From positions 1 through 38,699 of the forward strand of contig JAPOQN010000033.1 in assembly GCA_026710655.1 (NCBI GenBank): a stretch of DNA of 38,699 nucleotides. Direction: 5' to 3'. The notes beneath the pieces are model-generated. The model did not search any database. It worked only from the letters and a program-made list of their open reading frames with translations, and was not told the DNA's origin. The translations under genes were made by a program, and so were the position numbers. Within the stretch, counting starts at the first letter, position 1. The number at the start of each line of letters is the position of its first letter. The DNA comes from Chloroflexota bacterium. GTDB taxonomy: Bacteria; Chloroflexota; Dehalococcoidia; Tepidiformales; Tepidiformaceae. Positions 19,481 through 27,300 of this stretch are shown in pieces.

Positions 19481-20242
19481 ATGACCAAGCGGCTCGAGGT
19501 GGCGCTCCTGCCCTCCGAGGCGGAGGCGATGGAGGCGGACGCCTTCGTCGTTCTCGACGTGCTGCGCGCGACGACGACGATCGCGACGCTGTTCGAGGGC
19601 GGGCTTGCGGACCTGCTGGTGGTCGACACGATCGAGGCCGCGGGGGAGCGGGCGCGGGCGGAGGGGCGAATCCTGTTCGGGGAGGTGGGTGGTCTGCCGC
19701 CGGAGGGGTTCGACCACGGCAACTCGCCCGCGGAAGCAGCCACGCTGGGGGTGGCAGGGCAGGGTGCGGCGCTGTTCACGACGAACGGAACACGGTCGAT
19801 CTGCGGGGTGGCGGGGCGGGGGGCGGTGGCGGCGGGGGCGTTCGCGAACGCATCGGCGGCGGCGCGCTGGGCGGCGGCATACGAGCGCGTCGTCCTGGTG
19901 TGCGCGGGGAACGCAGGGGGGAAGCGGTTCGCCCTGGAGGACTTCGCCGCAGCGGCGCGACTCGTGCAGCTCATCTCGCGGGAGAGTCCGGGCCTGGAGC
20001 TGGGGGACGCGGCGGGGGTGGCGGCCGTGGCGACCGGCTACGAGGACTGGATCGCGCCGGGACTCCCGCAGCGGACGGACCGCAGCGCACGGCTGGTCGC
20101 GGGCGCGCACCACGCCCGCGGCCTGAAGGCGCTCGGGCTCGACGCGGACATCGCCTTCGCGGCGCGCGAGGACAGCTCCGGGGCGGTGCCGGTGGTGGTG
20201 GAGCACGGGCAGGGGTGGGCGCTGCTGCGCGACCGAGGCTAG
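19481..20242 (+). CDS. comB: ComB-like 2-phosphosulfolactate phosphatase family protein
   Basis: A 253-residue protein with the ComB signatures: VVLDVLRATTTIATLFEGG (split near 22-41), a GEVGGLPPEGFDHGNSP segment (commonly GERxGxxxxGFxxGNSP) and TTNGTRSI. In methanogens ComB removes phosphate from 2-phosphosulfolactate during coenzyme M synthesis. Homologues in bacteria without coenzyme M are common and their substrate is unclear, though sulfolactate is possible. No other com gene is nearby. Its TAG stop overlaps the stop of the convergent membrane protein within one CTAG. Confidence 0.8.
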   Translation: MTKRLEVALLPSEAEAMEADAFVVLDVLRATTTIATLFEGGLADLLVVDTIEAAGERARAEGRILFGEVGGLPPEGFDHGNSPAEAATLGVAGQGAALFTTNGTRSICGVAGRGAVAAGAFANASAAARWAAAYERVVLVCAGNAGGKRFALEDFAAAARLVQLISRESPGLELGDAAGVAAVATGYEDWIAPGLPQRTDRSARLVAGAHHARGLKALGLDADIAFAAREDSSGAVPVVVEHGQGWALLRDRG

Positions 20243-21594
20243 TCCCGCTGCTCCCAGCGGCGACGGAGGTCGTCGAGGGTGGACTCGCTCGGGGAGCGGT
20301 CGGCGTAGCGGGCGTTTTCGAAGGCATCCGTGATCTCGTCGGTCACGTCACGCTTGAAGGCGCTGAGCAGGACGGGCGCGAACTCGTGCGGGGTCTGGGA
20401 GTCGGCACGTTCCACACCTGAACGGCGGGCGGAGTCGAGGACCTCCAGGTAGAGGCGCAGCGCCCCCTCCCCCGACGGGGCGCGGCGGCGGTCGCGACGG
20501 AAGAGGTTGCGGGCGGCCCCGCGGAGGTCCTCGCCGAGACCACCGACGCGCTCGGCCTCCATCTCGTCCCGGCCATCCTGGCCAGCGCGCCGGCGCAGCA
20601 GGGCGAGGACGAACACAACACCAGCGACGATCGCCACGCCCAGGAAGACGGCGCCGCCGGCGAGCACGTAGCGGGCGACACGGGCCGCGGTCGAGTCACC
20701 CTCGGCCCCGCCCTGCTGTGCTCCATCGACAGGGGCCTCGGGCGTCTGGATTTCCGCCGGCTCGGACTGGCCCCCTCCCAGGAGCCCGAAGATGAACTCG
20801 AAGAAGTGGGTCAGCACCCAGGCGATGGGGAAGAACACCGCCCACGTCAGGAACCAGAGGAGGGCCCGGCCCACGACTTCCACCGGCGGGGCGAGGAAGT
20901 TGATGATGGGTTCGAGGAGGACGCCCACCAGGAGTACGCCGAGGGCGGCGAAGGCGGCTGTCCCGATGAGCATGAGGGTCGTGACGCCACCCGCGCGAAG
21001 ATTGCCGATCGTGGAACCGCTCTGGGCAAGCTGCGAGCAGGCGAGGGCAGCCAGCGCGACGCCGTAGAAGACCACGCCACCACGCGTGACGATCTCGGCC
21101 TGTTCGCTGGCGGCCGTTATGAGGAGGGCGACCGTCACCAGGGCGAAGGGAATGGCGAGGGAGCGGGGGGCGGTTTCGAGCCAGACACCGCTCCTCGCAC
21201 GCCAGGCCGCCCGCGTCCACGTGGCGAGCAGGAGGCAGGCGCTCGTGAGCACGGGCGGGATCCAGTCCTGGATCGTGCCCGTCCTCAGAATGAAGTCGGC
21301 GAGCCAGCTGAAGTCCCAGAGGGCGAGATCGTGGGCGTACTGGAGGCGAAGGGCGCCGTAGAGGACGACCAGCCCGATCAACCCGATGGCCAGTACGGCC
21401 CGCCCTCTCGAGACCGCGAACCACTCAAGTACGGACGGGGCGAAATAGGCGACGAAGGCAACGCCGATGAATGCCGGGGCGCTGACCAGCTCGTTGCTGG
21501 GCTCCGGGAAGATGCGCATGACGACCTCGCCGAGGGTGTAGAAGGCGAGGCCCTCGGCGGCCAACAGCAGGACGACGGCGGCGCGACCGATCAC
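20239..21594 (-). CDS. Membrane protein with C-terminal DUF4129 domain
   Basis: A 451-residue integral membrane protein. About seven or eight hydrophobic helices fill residues 1-270, a Pro/Glu/Ala linker follows (about 280-305), then one more helix (310-332) and a cytoplasmic DUF4129 domain. That domain holds RLYLEVLDSARRSGV, TPHEFAPVL, ITDAFENARYADRSPSE. DUF4129 proteins usually sit beside a MoxR ATPase and a DUF58 protein, as here, and are thought to act in envelope or protease assembly. No transglutaminase domain is fused. It starts at a GTG overlapping the DUF58 stop. Confidence 0.82.
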   Translation of the reverse strand: MIGRAAVVLLLAAEGLAFYTLGEVVMRIFPEPSNELVSAPAFIGVAFVAYFAPSVLEWFAVSRGRAVLAIGLIGLVVLYGALRLQYAHDLALWDFSWLADFILRTGTIQDWIPPVLTSACLLLATWTRAAWRARSGVWLETAPRSLAIPFALVTVALLITAASEQAEIVTRGGVVFYGVALAALACSQLAQSGSTIGNLRAGGVTTLMLIGTAAFAALGVLLVGVLLEPIINFLAPPVEVVGRALLWFLTWAVFFPIAWVLTHFFEFIFGLLGGGQSEPAEIQTPEAPVDGAQQGGAEGDSTAARVARYVLAGGAVFLGVAIVAGVVFVLALLRRRAGQDGRDEMEAERVGGLGEDLRGAARNLFRRDRRRAPSGEGALRLYLEVLDSARRSGVERADSQTPHEFAPVLLSAFKRDVTDEITDAFENARYADRSPSESTLDDLRRRWEQRD

Positions 21595-22802
21595 ACGATC
21601 ACCTCGCTGGCCTCGAAGCGGCGACCGGCGATGTGCACGGGCAGACCGTGCAGCTTGTCGAGATCGACGCGCTCGGAGGTGACAACCACGGCGACGCGAT
21701 AGCCCTCGTGCTGGAGGCGGCGCATCACCTCGGCCAGCTCGTCGGGGACGTAGGCAACTGCGAGGACGAGGGTCGAGCCGAGGGGGAGGCGGCCCGACTC
21801 GCGGCGCAGGCGGCTGGCAAGGTCGCCCATGGTGAGGGGCTGTACGACGGCCAGCGTCTCGAGGATGCGGGTGAGCTGCGAGCGGGCGCGGGAGGGGGCG
21901 AGGCGGATGGGCCGGTCGGAGTTGGGCAGGGAGCCGTTCGCGAGAAGGCCGACGGCATAGCGCTGGTCGGTCGCCCAGACTGCGAGGGAGGCGGCCATGG
22001 AGACGTTCCGCTCCAGATCGTCCTTCAGGTAGCCCTCCCAGGAGTGCTCGAGCGTGTCGATGTTGAGGAGGACGTAGAGGTGCTGCACGGCCGAGGGCTC
22101 GTAGACGCGCGACTGGAGCTCGCCGCGGCGGGCTGTGGCCTTCCAGTCGATACGGCGGAGGGGGTCGCCGGGCTCGTAGTCGCGCAGTCCGGCGATGCGA
22201 AGGGGGTCCTCGAAGATGCGGTTGCGGCCCTTGGACTCCCCCAAGGGACGGTCGGCGGGGAGGCCAAAGTCATCGAGGGCGAAGATGCGGGGGTAGGCAA
22301 GGAAGGCGGTGGTTCCCCCGTCGTTCCAGTGGCGGGGGAAGAGGCCGAGGATGTCGGCGGAGTGGAGTTGCGTCGGCCCGAGCTGGAACTGGCCGCGCTC
22401 GCTGGCGGTCAGACGCAATCGCCAGCGGCGGCGCTCGTACCAGCCGAGCGCGCCCCGGCGGGTCAGCCAGTTGAGTCCGGGCGCGGACGCCGCCACGGGT
22501 TCCTCACCTTCGACATCGAGCTCCTCGGAGACAGCGAGGCGGAGGTCGAACCAGGGGAGGGGCAGGGGTTTGCGATTCTCCAGCTCGAAGCGCAACTCAA
22601 CGGTTTCGCCCTGGAAGGCGCGCACCTCGCTGAGATCACTGCGGACGCTCACCCGGCGGAAGATGTAGCGGGCCCACAGGCGAGCGAGCACGCCCACGAC
22701 CAGGACGACGACGCCGATACCCGTGACCATGGGCTGACCCGTGCCGGCGCCGACGCCGATCAGGACGGGGCCCGCAAGCAGCCAGAGGTCGCGGAAAACC
22801 AT
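21591..22802 (-). CDS. DUF58 family protein (MoxR-associated, vWA-like)
   Basis: A 403-residue protein with two N-terminal membrane helices (about 8-24 and 27-44), a beta-rich middle part and the DUF58 signature LRDYEPGDPLRRIDWKATARRGEL (split near 200-223). The C-terminal half resembles a von Willebrand A fold (LYVLLNIDTLEHSW), although the MIDAS DxSxS is incomplete (NIDTLEH). In the common MoxR-DUF58 pair the ATPase is thought to act as a chaperone that loads metal or remodels the vWA-like partner. It is the middle gene of the cluster. Confidence 0.85.
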   Translation of the reverse strand: MVFRDLWLLAGPVLIGVGAGTGQPMVTGIGVVVLVVGVLARLWARYIFRRVSVRSDLSEVRAFQGETVELRFELENRKPLPLPWFDLRLAVSEELDVEGEEPVAASAPGLNWLTRRGALGWYERRRWRLRLTASERGQFQLGPTQLHSADILGLFPRHWNDGGTTAFLAYPRIFALDDFGLPADRPLGESKGRNRIFEDPLRIAGLRDYEPGDPLRRIDWKATARRGELQSRVYEPSAVQHLYVLLNIDTLEHSWEGYLKDDLERNVSMAASLAVWATDQRYAVGLLANGSLPNSDRPIRLAPSRARSQLTRILETLAVVQPLTMGDLASRLRRESGRLPLGSTLVLAVAYVPDELAEVMRRLQHEGYRVAVVVTSERVDLDKLHGLPVHIAGRRFEASEVIV

Positions 22803-22834
22803 GGGCTACGGCCGGTGGTTCCGTGACGGGGGCA

Positions 22835-23974
22835 TCACTGACGCTGCCAGGTGGACTCGTCGTCCGACGAGCGCGATGCGTCGGAGCGGGAGGAAGCAGC
22901 CGGGGCTGGGCGCGAGGAGGCGGCAGGGGTTGGGCGGGATGACGCAGCGGAGGATGGGGAAGAAGCGGCGCTCGCCCGGCTGCCGGCGGGAGGATCGCCT
23001 TCGATGGGGACGGGGACGCGGCCGAGGACGTCCGCGATGAGGTCGTCGATCTCCCGCCCGTGCAGGCGGGTCTGCGTGGAGAGGATGAGGCGGGGGGGGA
23101 GGACGTGGGGCGCCATCGTCTTGACGTCGTCGGGGAGCACATAGTCGCGCCCCGAGACCGCCGCGTAGGCGCGAGCCGAGCGGAAGAGCGCGAGGCTGGC
23201 GCGCGGGCTCGCGCCGAGCTCGAAGGCGGCCTCGTTGCGGGTCTCTCGCACGATGCGGACGGCGTAGCGGCGGATGGCGGGGTCGACGTGCAGCCGCTGG
23301 AGGGCCGACGCCATCTCGATGAGGCGCTCAGCCGTGACGACGGGCTGGACGGCATCGAGCGGATTCGTGTGCTCCTGGCGGGCGAGGATCTCGTCCTCGT
23401 CGTCCTCCTCGGGGTAGCCGAGCTTGAGACGCAGGAGGAAGCGGTCCAACTGGGCCTCGGGGAGGGGGAAGGTGCCCTCGAGCTCGACCGGGTTCTGGGT
23501 AGCGATCACGAGGAAGGGGCGGGGAAGGAGGGTGGTCTCGCCCTCGACGGTGAGCTGACGCTCCTCCATCGCCTCGAGGAGCGCGGCCTGGGTACGGGGG
23601 GTGGCGCGGTTGATCTCGTCGGCGAGGACGATCTGGGCGATCAGCGGCCCCTCGCGGAAGGCGAAGTTCTGGGTCTTCTGGTCGAAGTAGTGAATGCCCG
23701 TGATATCGGAGGGCATGAGGTCTGGCGTGAACTGGATGCGCTTGAAGGAGCAGCCGAGCGACCGCGCGATCGCCTTCGCGAGCGTCGTTTTGCCGGTGCC
23801 GGGCACGTCCTCGAGAAGGATGTGGCCCTCGCAGAGCAGGGCGACGAGCGCGAGCCGCACGACGTCAGTCTTGCCAACGATGACTCGCTCCACGGTCTCG
23901 CGCAGAGCGCTTGCGGTGCCGTGGATGGCCCTCACGTCTCCCTGGGAGAGGCGGCTGGTGGTGGCATTGGTCAT
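22835..23974 (-). CDS. MoxR-family AAA+ ATPase with a low-complexity tail
   Basis: An AAA+ ATPase of about 379 residues. Walker A is PGTGKTTL (58-65), Walker B is VLADEINR, and TPRTQAALLEAMEE, ATQNPVELEGTFPLPEAQLDRF (sensor 1 and pre-sensor region, split) and GASPRASLAL (sensor 2) are classic for MoxR. The last 50 residues are an unusual Ser/Ala/Pro/Arg repeat (PAASSRP repeated two to three times) ending in an acidic tip. The ATG at 23974 opens with MTNATT; the frame extends further but adds non-conserved residues. It leads the MoxR-DUF58-DUF4129 cluster. Confidence 0.9.
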   Translation of the reverse strand: MTNATTSRLSQGDVRAIHGTASALRETVERVIVGKTDVVRLALVALLCEGHILLEDVPGTGKTTLAKAIARSLGCSFKRIQFTPDLMPSDITGIHYFDQKTQNFAFREGPLIAQIVLADEINRATPRTQAALLEAMEERQLTVEGETTLLPRPFLVIATQNPVELEGTFPLPEAQLDRFLLRLKLGYPEEDDEDEILARQEHTNPLDAVQPVVTAERLIEMASALQRLHVDPAIRRYAVRIVRETRNEAAFELGASPRASLALFRSARAYAAVSGRDYVLPDDVKTMAPHVLPPRLILSTQTRLHGREIDDLIADVLGRVPVPIEGDPPAGSRASAASSPSSAASSRPTPAASSRPAPAASSRSDASRSSDDESTWQRQ

Positions 23975-24044
23975 GAGGAACTCCCTGACCGGCGATAGTA
24001 GGGGCTGGCCGGGACGGGCGCGAGTCGCGTGGCAAACTGGGGCG

Positions 24045-25022
24045 GTGGCAGACGTGCGCTCGATTGCGCTGGGCGACAACACGGTGCACCTCGTGGAACG
24101 GGGCGGCATCCGCTTGCTCGTCGACACGGGACCCGACTTTGCGGGGGCGTGGGAGGCGCTCGGGGATGGGCTCGGGGGCGGTACTCCGGACGTGGTCGTA
24201 GCGACGCACGGGCATCATGACCACGCCGGGCTGGGGAGGCGGTGGCGGGAGGGGGGGACGCCCGTCTGGGTGGGGGCGGCCGACGGTCCGCTGACGGCGC
24301 GGCCGCTGCTGCAGTCGCCGGCGGAGACGTCCGCCATGCTGGCGTGGGCGGAGGGGACGGGGGCGCCAGCGGCGACGCTCGGGCACGTGCGGGAACGGAT
24401 CGAGTCGCGACGGGCGGCGGCACTGCGGGCGGCAGAGGCGGCGGAGTATCCCGAGGACGGCGTTCGCTGGCCCACGGGACTGCGCTACCCGCCATTCGAA
24501 GCGGACCGGCTGATCGAGGGCGATACCGAGGTGGCGGGGGGGGAGGTGCTGGCCGCGCCGGGGCACACGCCGGGAAACGTCGTGCTGGCGGTGCGTGAGG
24601 AGGGCTGGCTCTTTTCGGGGGACCAGCTGCTGCCGAACGTCGACCCGCTGCCGGCCATCCAGTTCGTGGCGGAGGGCGAGGGGTTGCGGCGCTTCCCCAC
24701 GCTGGCGCACTTCGCAGCCTCGCTTGAGCGCCTGGCGGATGGCCACTTCACCCGCTGCTTCCCCGGGCACGGCGAGCCGTTCGACGGCGCCGGCGAGGCG
24801 ATCACGGCGGCGCTCAGCCGCATCGAGCGGCGCTGCGCACGCGTGCGGGATTCGCTGCGTGCGACAGGCCCGGCGAACGTACACGGGCTCTGCGTGCGGC
24901 TCTACCCGCGGGCTACGGAGCGCCGCTTCTGGCAAACGGCGTCGAGCGTGCAGGGCCAGCTCGACCTGCTGGCGTCGCGGAACGCGGCTCGGGAGCAGGG
25001 CGGGCTCTGGGAGGCCTGCTAA
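24045..25022 (+). CDS. Metallo-beta-lactamase-fold hydrolase
   Basis: A protein of about 325 residues with the metal site HGHHDHAG near residue 48, a third-site His in APGHTPGN, the bridging Asp in FSGDQLLP and a last His in FPGHGEPFDGA. These cover all ligands of a dinuclear zinc hydrolase. The C-terminal helical extension (from about 250, LSRIERRCARVRDSL to the end) resembles the LACTB2-like domain of MBL hydrolases acting on thioesters, lactones or RNA. The start is taken as the GTG at 24045; the next GTG (24054) is an alternative. It is divergent from moxR. Confidence 0.85.
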   Translation: MADVRSIALGDNTVHLVERGGIRLLVDTGPDFAGAWEALGDGLGGGTPDVVVATHGHHDHAGLGRRWREGGTPVWVGAADGPLTARPLLQSPAETSAMLAWAEGTGAPAATLGHVRERIESRRAAALRAAEAAEYPEDGVRWPTGLRYPPFEADRLIEGDTEVAGGEVLAAPGHTPGNVVLAVREEGWLFSGDQLLPNVDPLPAIQFVAEGEGLRRFPTLAHFAASLERLADGHFTRCFPGHGEPFDGAGEAITAALSRIERRCARVRDSLRATGPANVHGLCVRLYPRATERRFWQTASSVQGQLDLLASRNAAREQGGLWEAC

Positions 25023-25076
25023 CGATGCAGGGTCACAGCCCCGCGGCGAGCGCTATCATCGTCGGAAGAGCGAGGC

Positions 25077-25162
25077 GCTGGGGTGGCGGAATTTGGCAGA
25101 CGCAGCGGACTTAAAATCCGTGGCCGAAAGGCGTGAGGGTTCGAATCCCTCCCCCGGTACCA
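25077..25162 (+). tRNA. tRNA-Leu (anticodon UAA)
   Basis: A cloverleaf of 86 bases with a long variable arm. Acceptor GCTGGGG pairs with CCCCGGT (two G-U pairs), the anticodon loop CTTAAAA carries TAA at 25112-25114, and the TTCGAAT T-loop and encoded CCA are present. It decodes UUA, the rarest Leu codon in a genome this GC-rich. Confidence 0.95.
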
Positions 25163-25324
25163 ACCTCTTCCTGTAGCCGCCGGACTGGAGTGGGGCGGTG
25201 ACGCGCATCGCGGCTTCAATCCCCTTCATTCCGCGACTTTGAACACGTCCATTTTGCTTGTTTTAACGATTGCGGTTCTGAATACTGATACGAACATGTC
25301 GGTTGTAGCACGGGATATGGTGAG

Positions 25325-25813
25325 ATGGATCAGCATGCAGAACACAATCATGGAATAGGCGCCCGGGCGCGGTACCTGCACAACAACCTTGAGGAGTGGA
25401 TGGCCGGACTGACGTACGCCGTCGTGGCAGGAATCGAACGACAGACCACGAAGCACGACCTCACGGCCATGGAGTTCACGATGTTGCGGGCGTTCCTGGA
25501 GCAGCGGGAGCGCACCTTCTCGCAGCTGGCCGAGGCGGTACCCGTCGACAACGAGCGGCTCGCCCAGTTGGTCGGGAATCTCATCGACCGCGGCCTCCTG
25601 CAGCAGCGAAGGCCGGCGGCCGACCCACACACCATGCTGCTGGCGCTGACGGCACGGGGGCGGTACATCGCCTGGCGGCTCAACCCGCACGTGGAAGCGG
25701 AAGGGTCGAGGCTGCTTGCCGGGGTGAGCGCGGAGGAGATGGCGACACTCTCGTCGGTCGTTTCCAGGGTAGTAGCCAACCAGGCCGCGCTGGAGCAGGC
25801 GGGGTCGCAGTAG
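25325..25813 (+). CDS. MarR-like transcriptional regulator
   Basis: A 162-residue protein with a winged-helix arrangement. The N-terminal dimer helix is followed by LTAMEFTMLRAFLEQRERTFSQLAEAVPVDNERLAQLVGNLIDRGLLQQRR (split near 46-97), then the wing with DPHTMLLALTARGR, the usual MarR wing (DxRxxxLxLTxxG). A C-terminal helix completes the dimer interface. It lacks the canonical second wing Arg. The ligand is unknown. The leader is markedly AT-richer than its surroundings, and there is no partner gene next to it that would be an obvious target. Confidence 0.78.
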   Translation: MDQHAEHNHGIGARARYLHNNLEEWMAGLTYAVVAGIERQTTKHDLTAMEFTMLRAFLEQRERTFSQLAEAVPVDNERLAQLVGNLIDRGLLQQRRPAADPHTMLLALTARGRYIAWRLNPHVEAEGSRLLAGVSAEEMATLSSVVSRVVANQAALEQAGSQ

Positions 25814-26188
25814 CGGGATCCGGCAGGCCGGAAGTGGTGGGCCTACACGTCTGTACTGCGAACCCGTGGTGGGAGATCCCTGTGTAGGTGACAGGAACAG
25901 TCGGTGTGCCGCCGGACTTCCCCGAAGGCTACGTACCGGCGGTCCAAGTGTCGGCTGCCATGAACTGCGTCGAGGTACGGCGCATGGATCGAGTCCACTT
26001 ACACAGAAAAACTACGCATTAATGGACCAAATCACATGCCAATGACACATAAATCGCGCACGTTTGTGTGTATCCTAGCATTGGCTCGTGACGAGCAACG
26101 CGGATCAGAGGCAACGCGTGACCTATCGCACCGCGAGCGACGCATTCGCACCGCTGCTCGGGCTAGACGAAACCAGGGGAGAACAGTC
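25814..26188. other. 375-base non-coding stretch with inverted repeats
   Basis: I see no gene here. GGGATC (25815-25820) is complementary to GATCCC (25875-25880), and CCTACAC (25842-25848) to GTGTAGG (25882-25888); the two interleave as in a pseudoknot. CCGCCGG (25909-25915) pairs with CCGGCGG (25936-25942) around a smaller CTTC/GAAG stem. The part from about 25995 to 26085 is AT-rich and probably holds the promoter of the secreted protein (a TATCCT at about 26072). Whether the repeats form an RNA element is open. Confidence 0.35.
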
Positions 26189-26809
26189 ATGACAGCGAGA
26201 AGGAATCTCATCGGGCTGCTTGGGGTGTTTGCCATCATGGCGACGTTCGCGTTCTCGACCACGGACCGTGCCAGCGCCCAGGACCCCACCTGGACCTACT
26301 CCCTGGAGTGCCACGCGGATTCCGGCGTGTGGTATGTCACGGACGGAAACACCCGGGTCTCGAAGTCCAACATCCCGTGCGACGAGGCGAAGCCCGGCTG
26401 GACGTTCGACACCCGCCAGAGCAACTTCGGCGACATCCTGTTTGTCTACGACGACGGTAGCGTGCACACGCCAACCGGCAAAGGCCCGTCCTTCCTCCTG
26501 GTCTGGGAGCAGGGCAACAAGCCACCACCGGTAAACCAGCCGCTCCACGAGCGCGCCGACGGTACCAACTCCTTCGTGTACAACGCCGACGCCAACAACC
26601 GTGCGGTGCGCGGCGCTGACGGCCAGTGCTACCGGGAGCAGCGCGTCAACGGCCAGTGGAAGCGCTCGGGCTCGTATGGCTTCGGTACTGCCCTCACTTC
26701 CCAATCCTGCCGAAGAGCGGCTTGGAATGCCCACTACCGCTCGGAGGGTGAGCCGCTGCGCAACCCGCACACCGGAACGTTCCCCGCGTCCTGGGTAGCC
26801 TTGCCCTGA
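26189..26809 (+). CDS. Secreted four-cysteine protein of unknown function
   Basis: A protein of 206 residues that I do not recognise. The N-terminus is a signal peptide: a basic start (TARRN), a hydrophobic core at 8-22, and a cleavage site after ASA (residue 30). The mature part is rich in Trp, Tyr, Asn and Gly. It has four cysteines (41, 64, 147, 174) that could form two disulfides, and polar stretches such as VYDDGSVHTPTGKG and VYNADANNRAVRG, suggesting an extracellular beta-rich fold. The ATG follows AGGGGAGA. It lies alone, after an AT-rich region, between tRNA genes; acquisition by transfer is possible. Function is unknown. Confidence 0.75.
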   Translation: MTARRNLIGLLGVFAIMATFAFSTTDRASAQDPTWTYSLECHADSGVWYVTDGNTRVSKSNIPCDEAKPGWTFDTRQSNFGDILFVYDDGSVHTPTGKGPSFLLVWEQGNKPPPVNQPLHERADGTNSFVYNADANNRAVRGADGQCYREQRVNGQWKRSGSYGFGTALTSQSCRRAAWNAHYRSEGEPLRNPHTGTFPASWVALP

Positions 26810-26937
26810 CCCGGCCACGGGCAACTAGTCCAGGTCAAGGTCGACATCACTCGATGCCTGCTCCTGGTAAAGCCCGTTGGCGGAGCGGACTCTGCTGAAA
26901 TCGCCCTCGACGGCGGCGCTCGCAAATCGGTATGTGC

Positions 26938-27014
26938 TGGTGGGCGATACTGGACTCGAACCAGTGGCCTCGTCGGTGTGAACGACGCGCTCTAACCATC
27001 TGAGCTAACCGCCC
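26938..27014 (-). tRNA. tRNA-Val (anticodon CAC)
   Basis: 77 bases including an encoded CCA (26938-26940). Acceptor GGGCGGT pairs with ATCGCCC, the anticodon arm is CGTCG-TTCACAC-CGACG, and the T-loop is TTCGAGT. It reads GUG. On the minus strand its 3' end is followed at once by an open 35-codon frame without a start. Confidence 0.95.
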
Positions 27015-27110
27015 AAGCCCTCTGAGTCTAGGGCGGGGCCAGCAGATTCGCCACTGCCGGCGGGGTCGCGTTTGAAGGCGAGCGGGCGCCCGGAGATAAT
27101 GGTGGTTGGC

Positions 27111-27198
27111 GCCGAAGTGGCGGAACAGGCAGACGCGCTACGTTCAGGGCGTAGTGCCCCTTGCGGGCGTGTGAGTTCAAATCTCACCTTCGGCACCA
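27111..27198 (+). tRNA. tRNA-Leu (anticodon CAG)
   Basis: 88 bases with a long variable arm. Acceptor GCCGAAG/CTTCGGC, anticodon arm CTACG-TTCAGGG-CGTAG, T-loop TTCAAAT, encoded CCA at 27196-27198. It reads CUG, the main Leu codon here, and lies 6 bases before the tRNA-Arg gene, so both are probably cut from one transcript. Confidence 0.95.
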
Positions 27199-27204
27199 AG
27201 ATGT

Positions 27205-27280
27205 GCGCCAGTAGCTCAGTGGATAGAGCGCTACCCTGCGGAGGTAGAGGTCAGAGGTTCGAATCCTCTCTGGCGTACCA
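27205..27280 (+). tRNA. tRNA-Arg (anticodon GCG)
   Basis: 76 bases with complete arms: acceptor GCGCCAG/CTGGCGT, D arm GCTC/GAGC with GGA in the loop (A20 is an Arg identity base), anticodon arm CTACC-CTGCGGA-GGTAG, T arm AGAGG/CCTCT, encoded CCA. The anticodon is GCG at 27238-27240, which reads CGC and CGU directly. Most bacteria use ACG, edited to ICG, for these codons. Confidence 0.9.
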
Positions 27281-27300
27281 GACCCAACTCGCCGTGGCGC

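Noticed and set aside
23694..25022. Long start for the metallo-beta-lactamase-fold gene inside moxR
   Set aside because: Residues before the GTG at 24045 are antisense to moxR and show no conservation.
25240..25324. MarR operator palindrome before the regulator gene
   Set aside because: The tract is AT-rich and GAACATGTC is near-palindromic, but no convincing long inverted repeat or clear promoter spacing was found.
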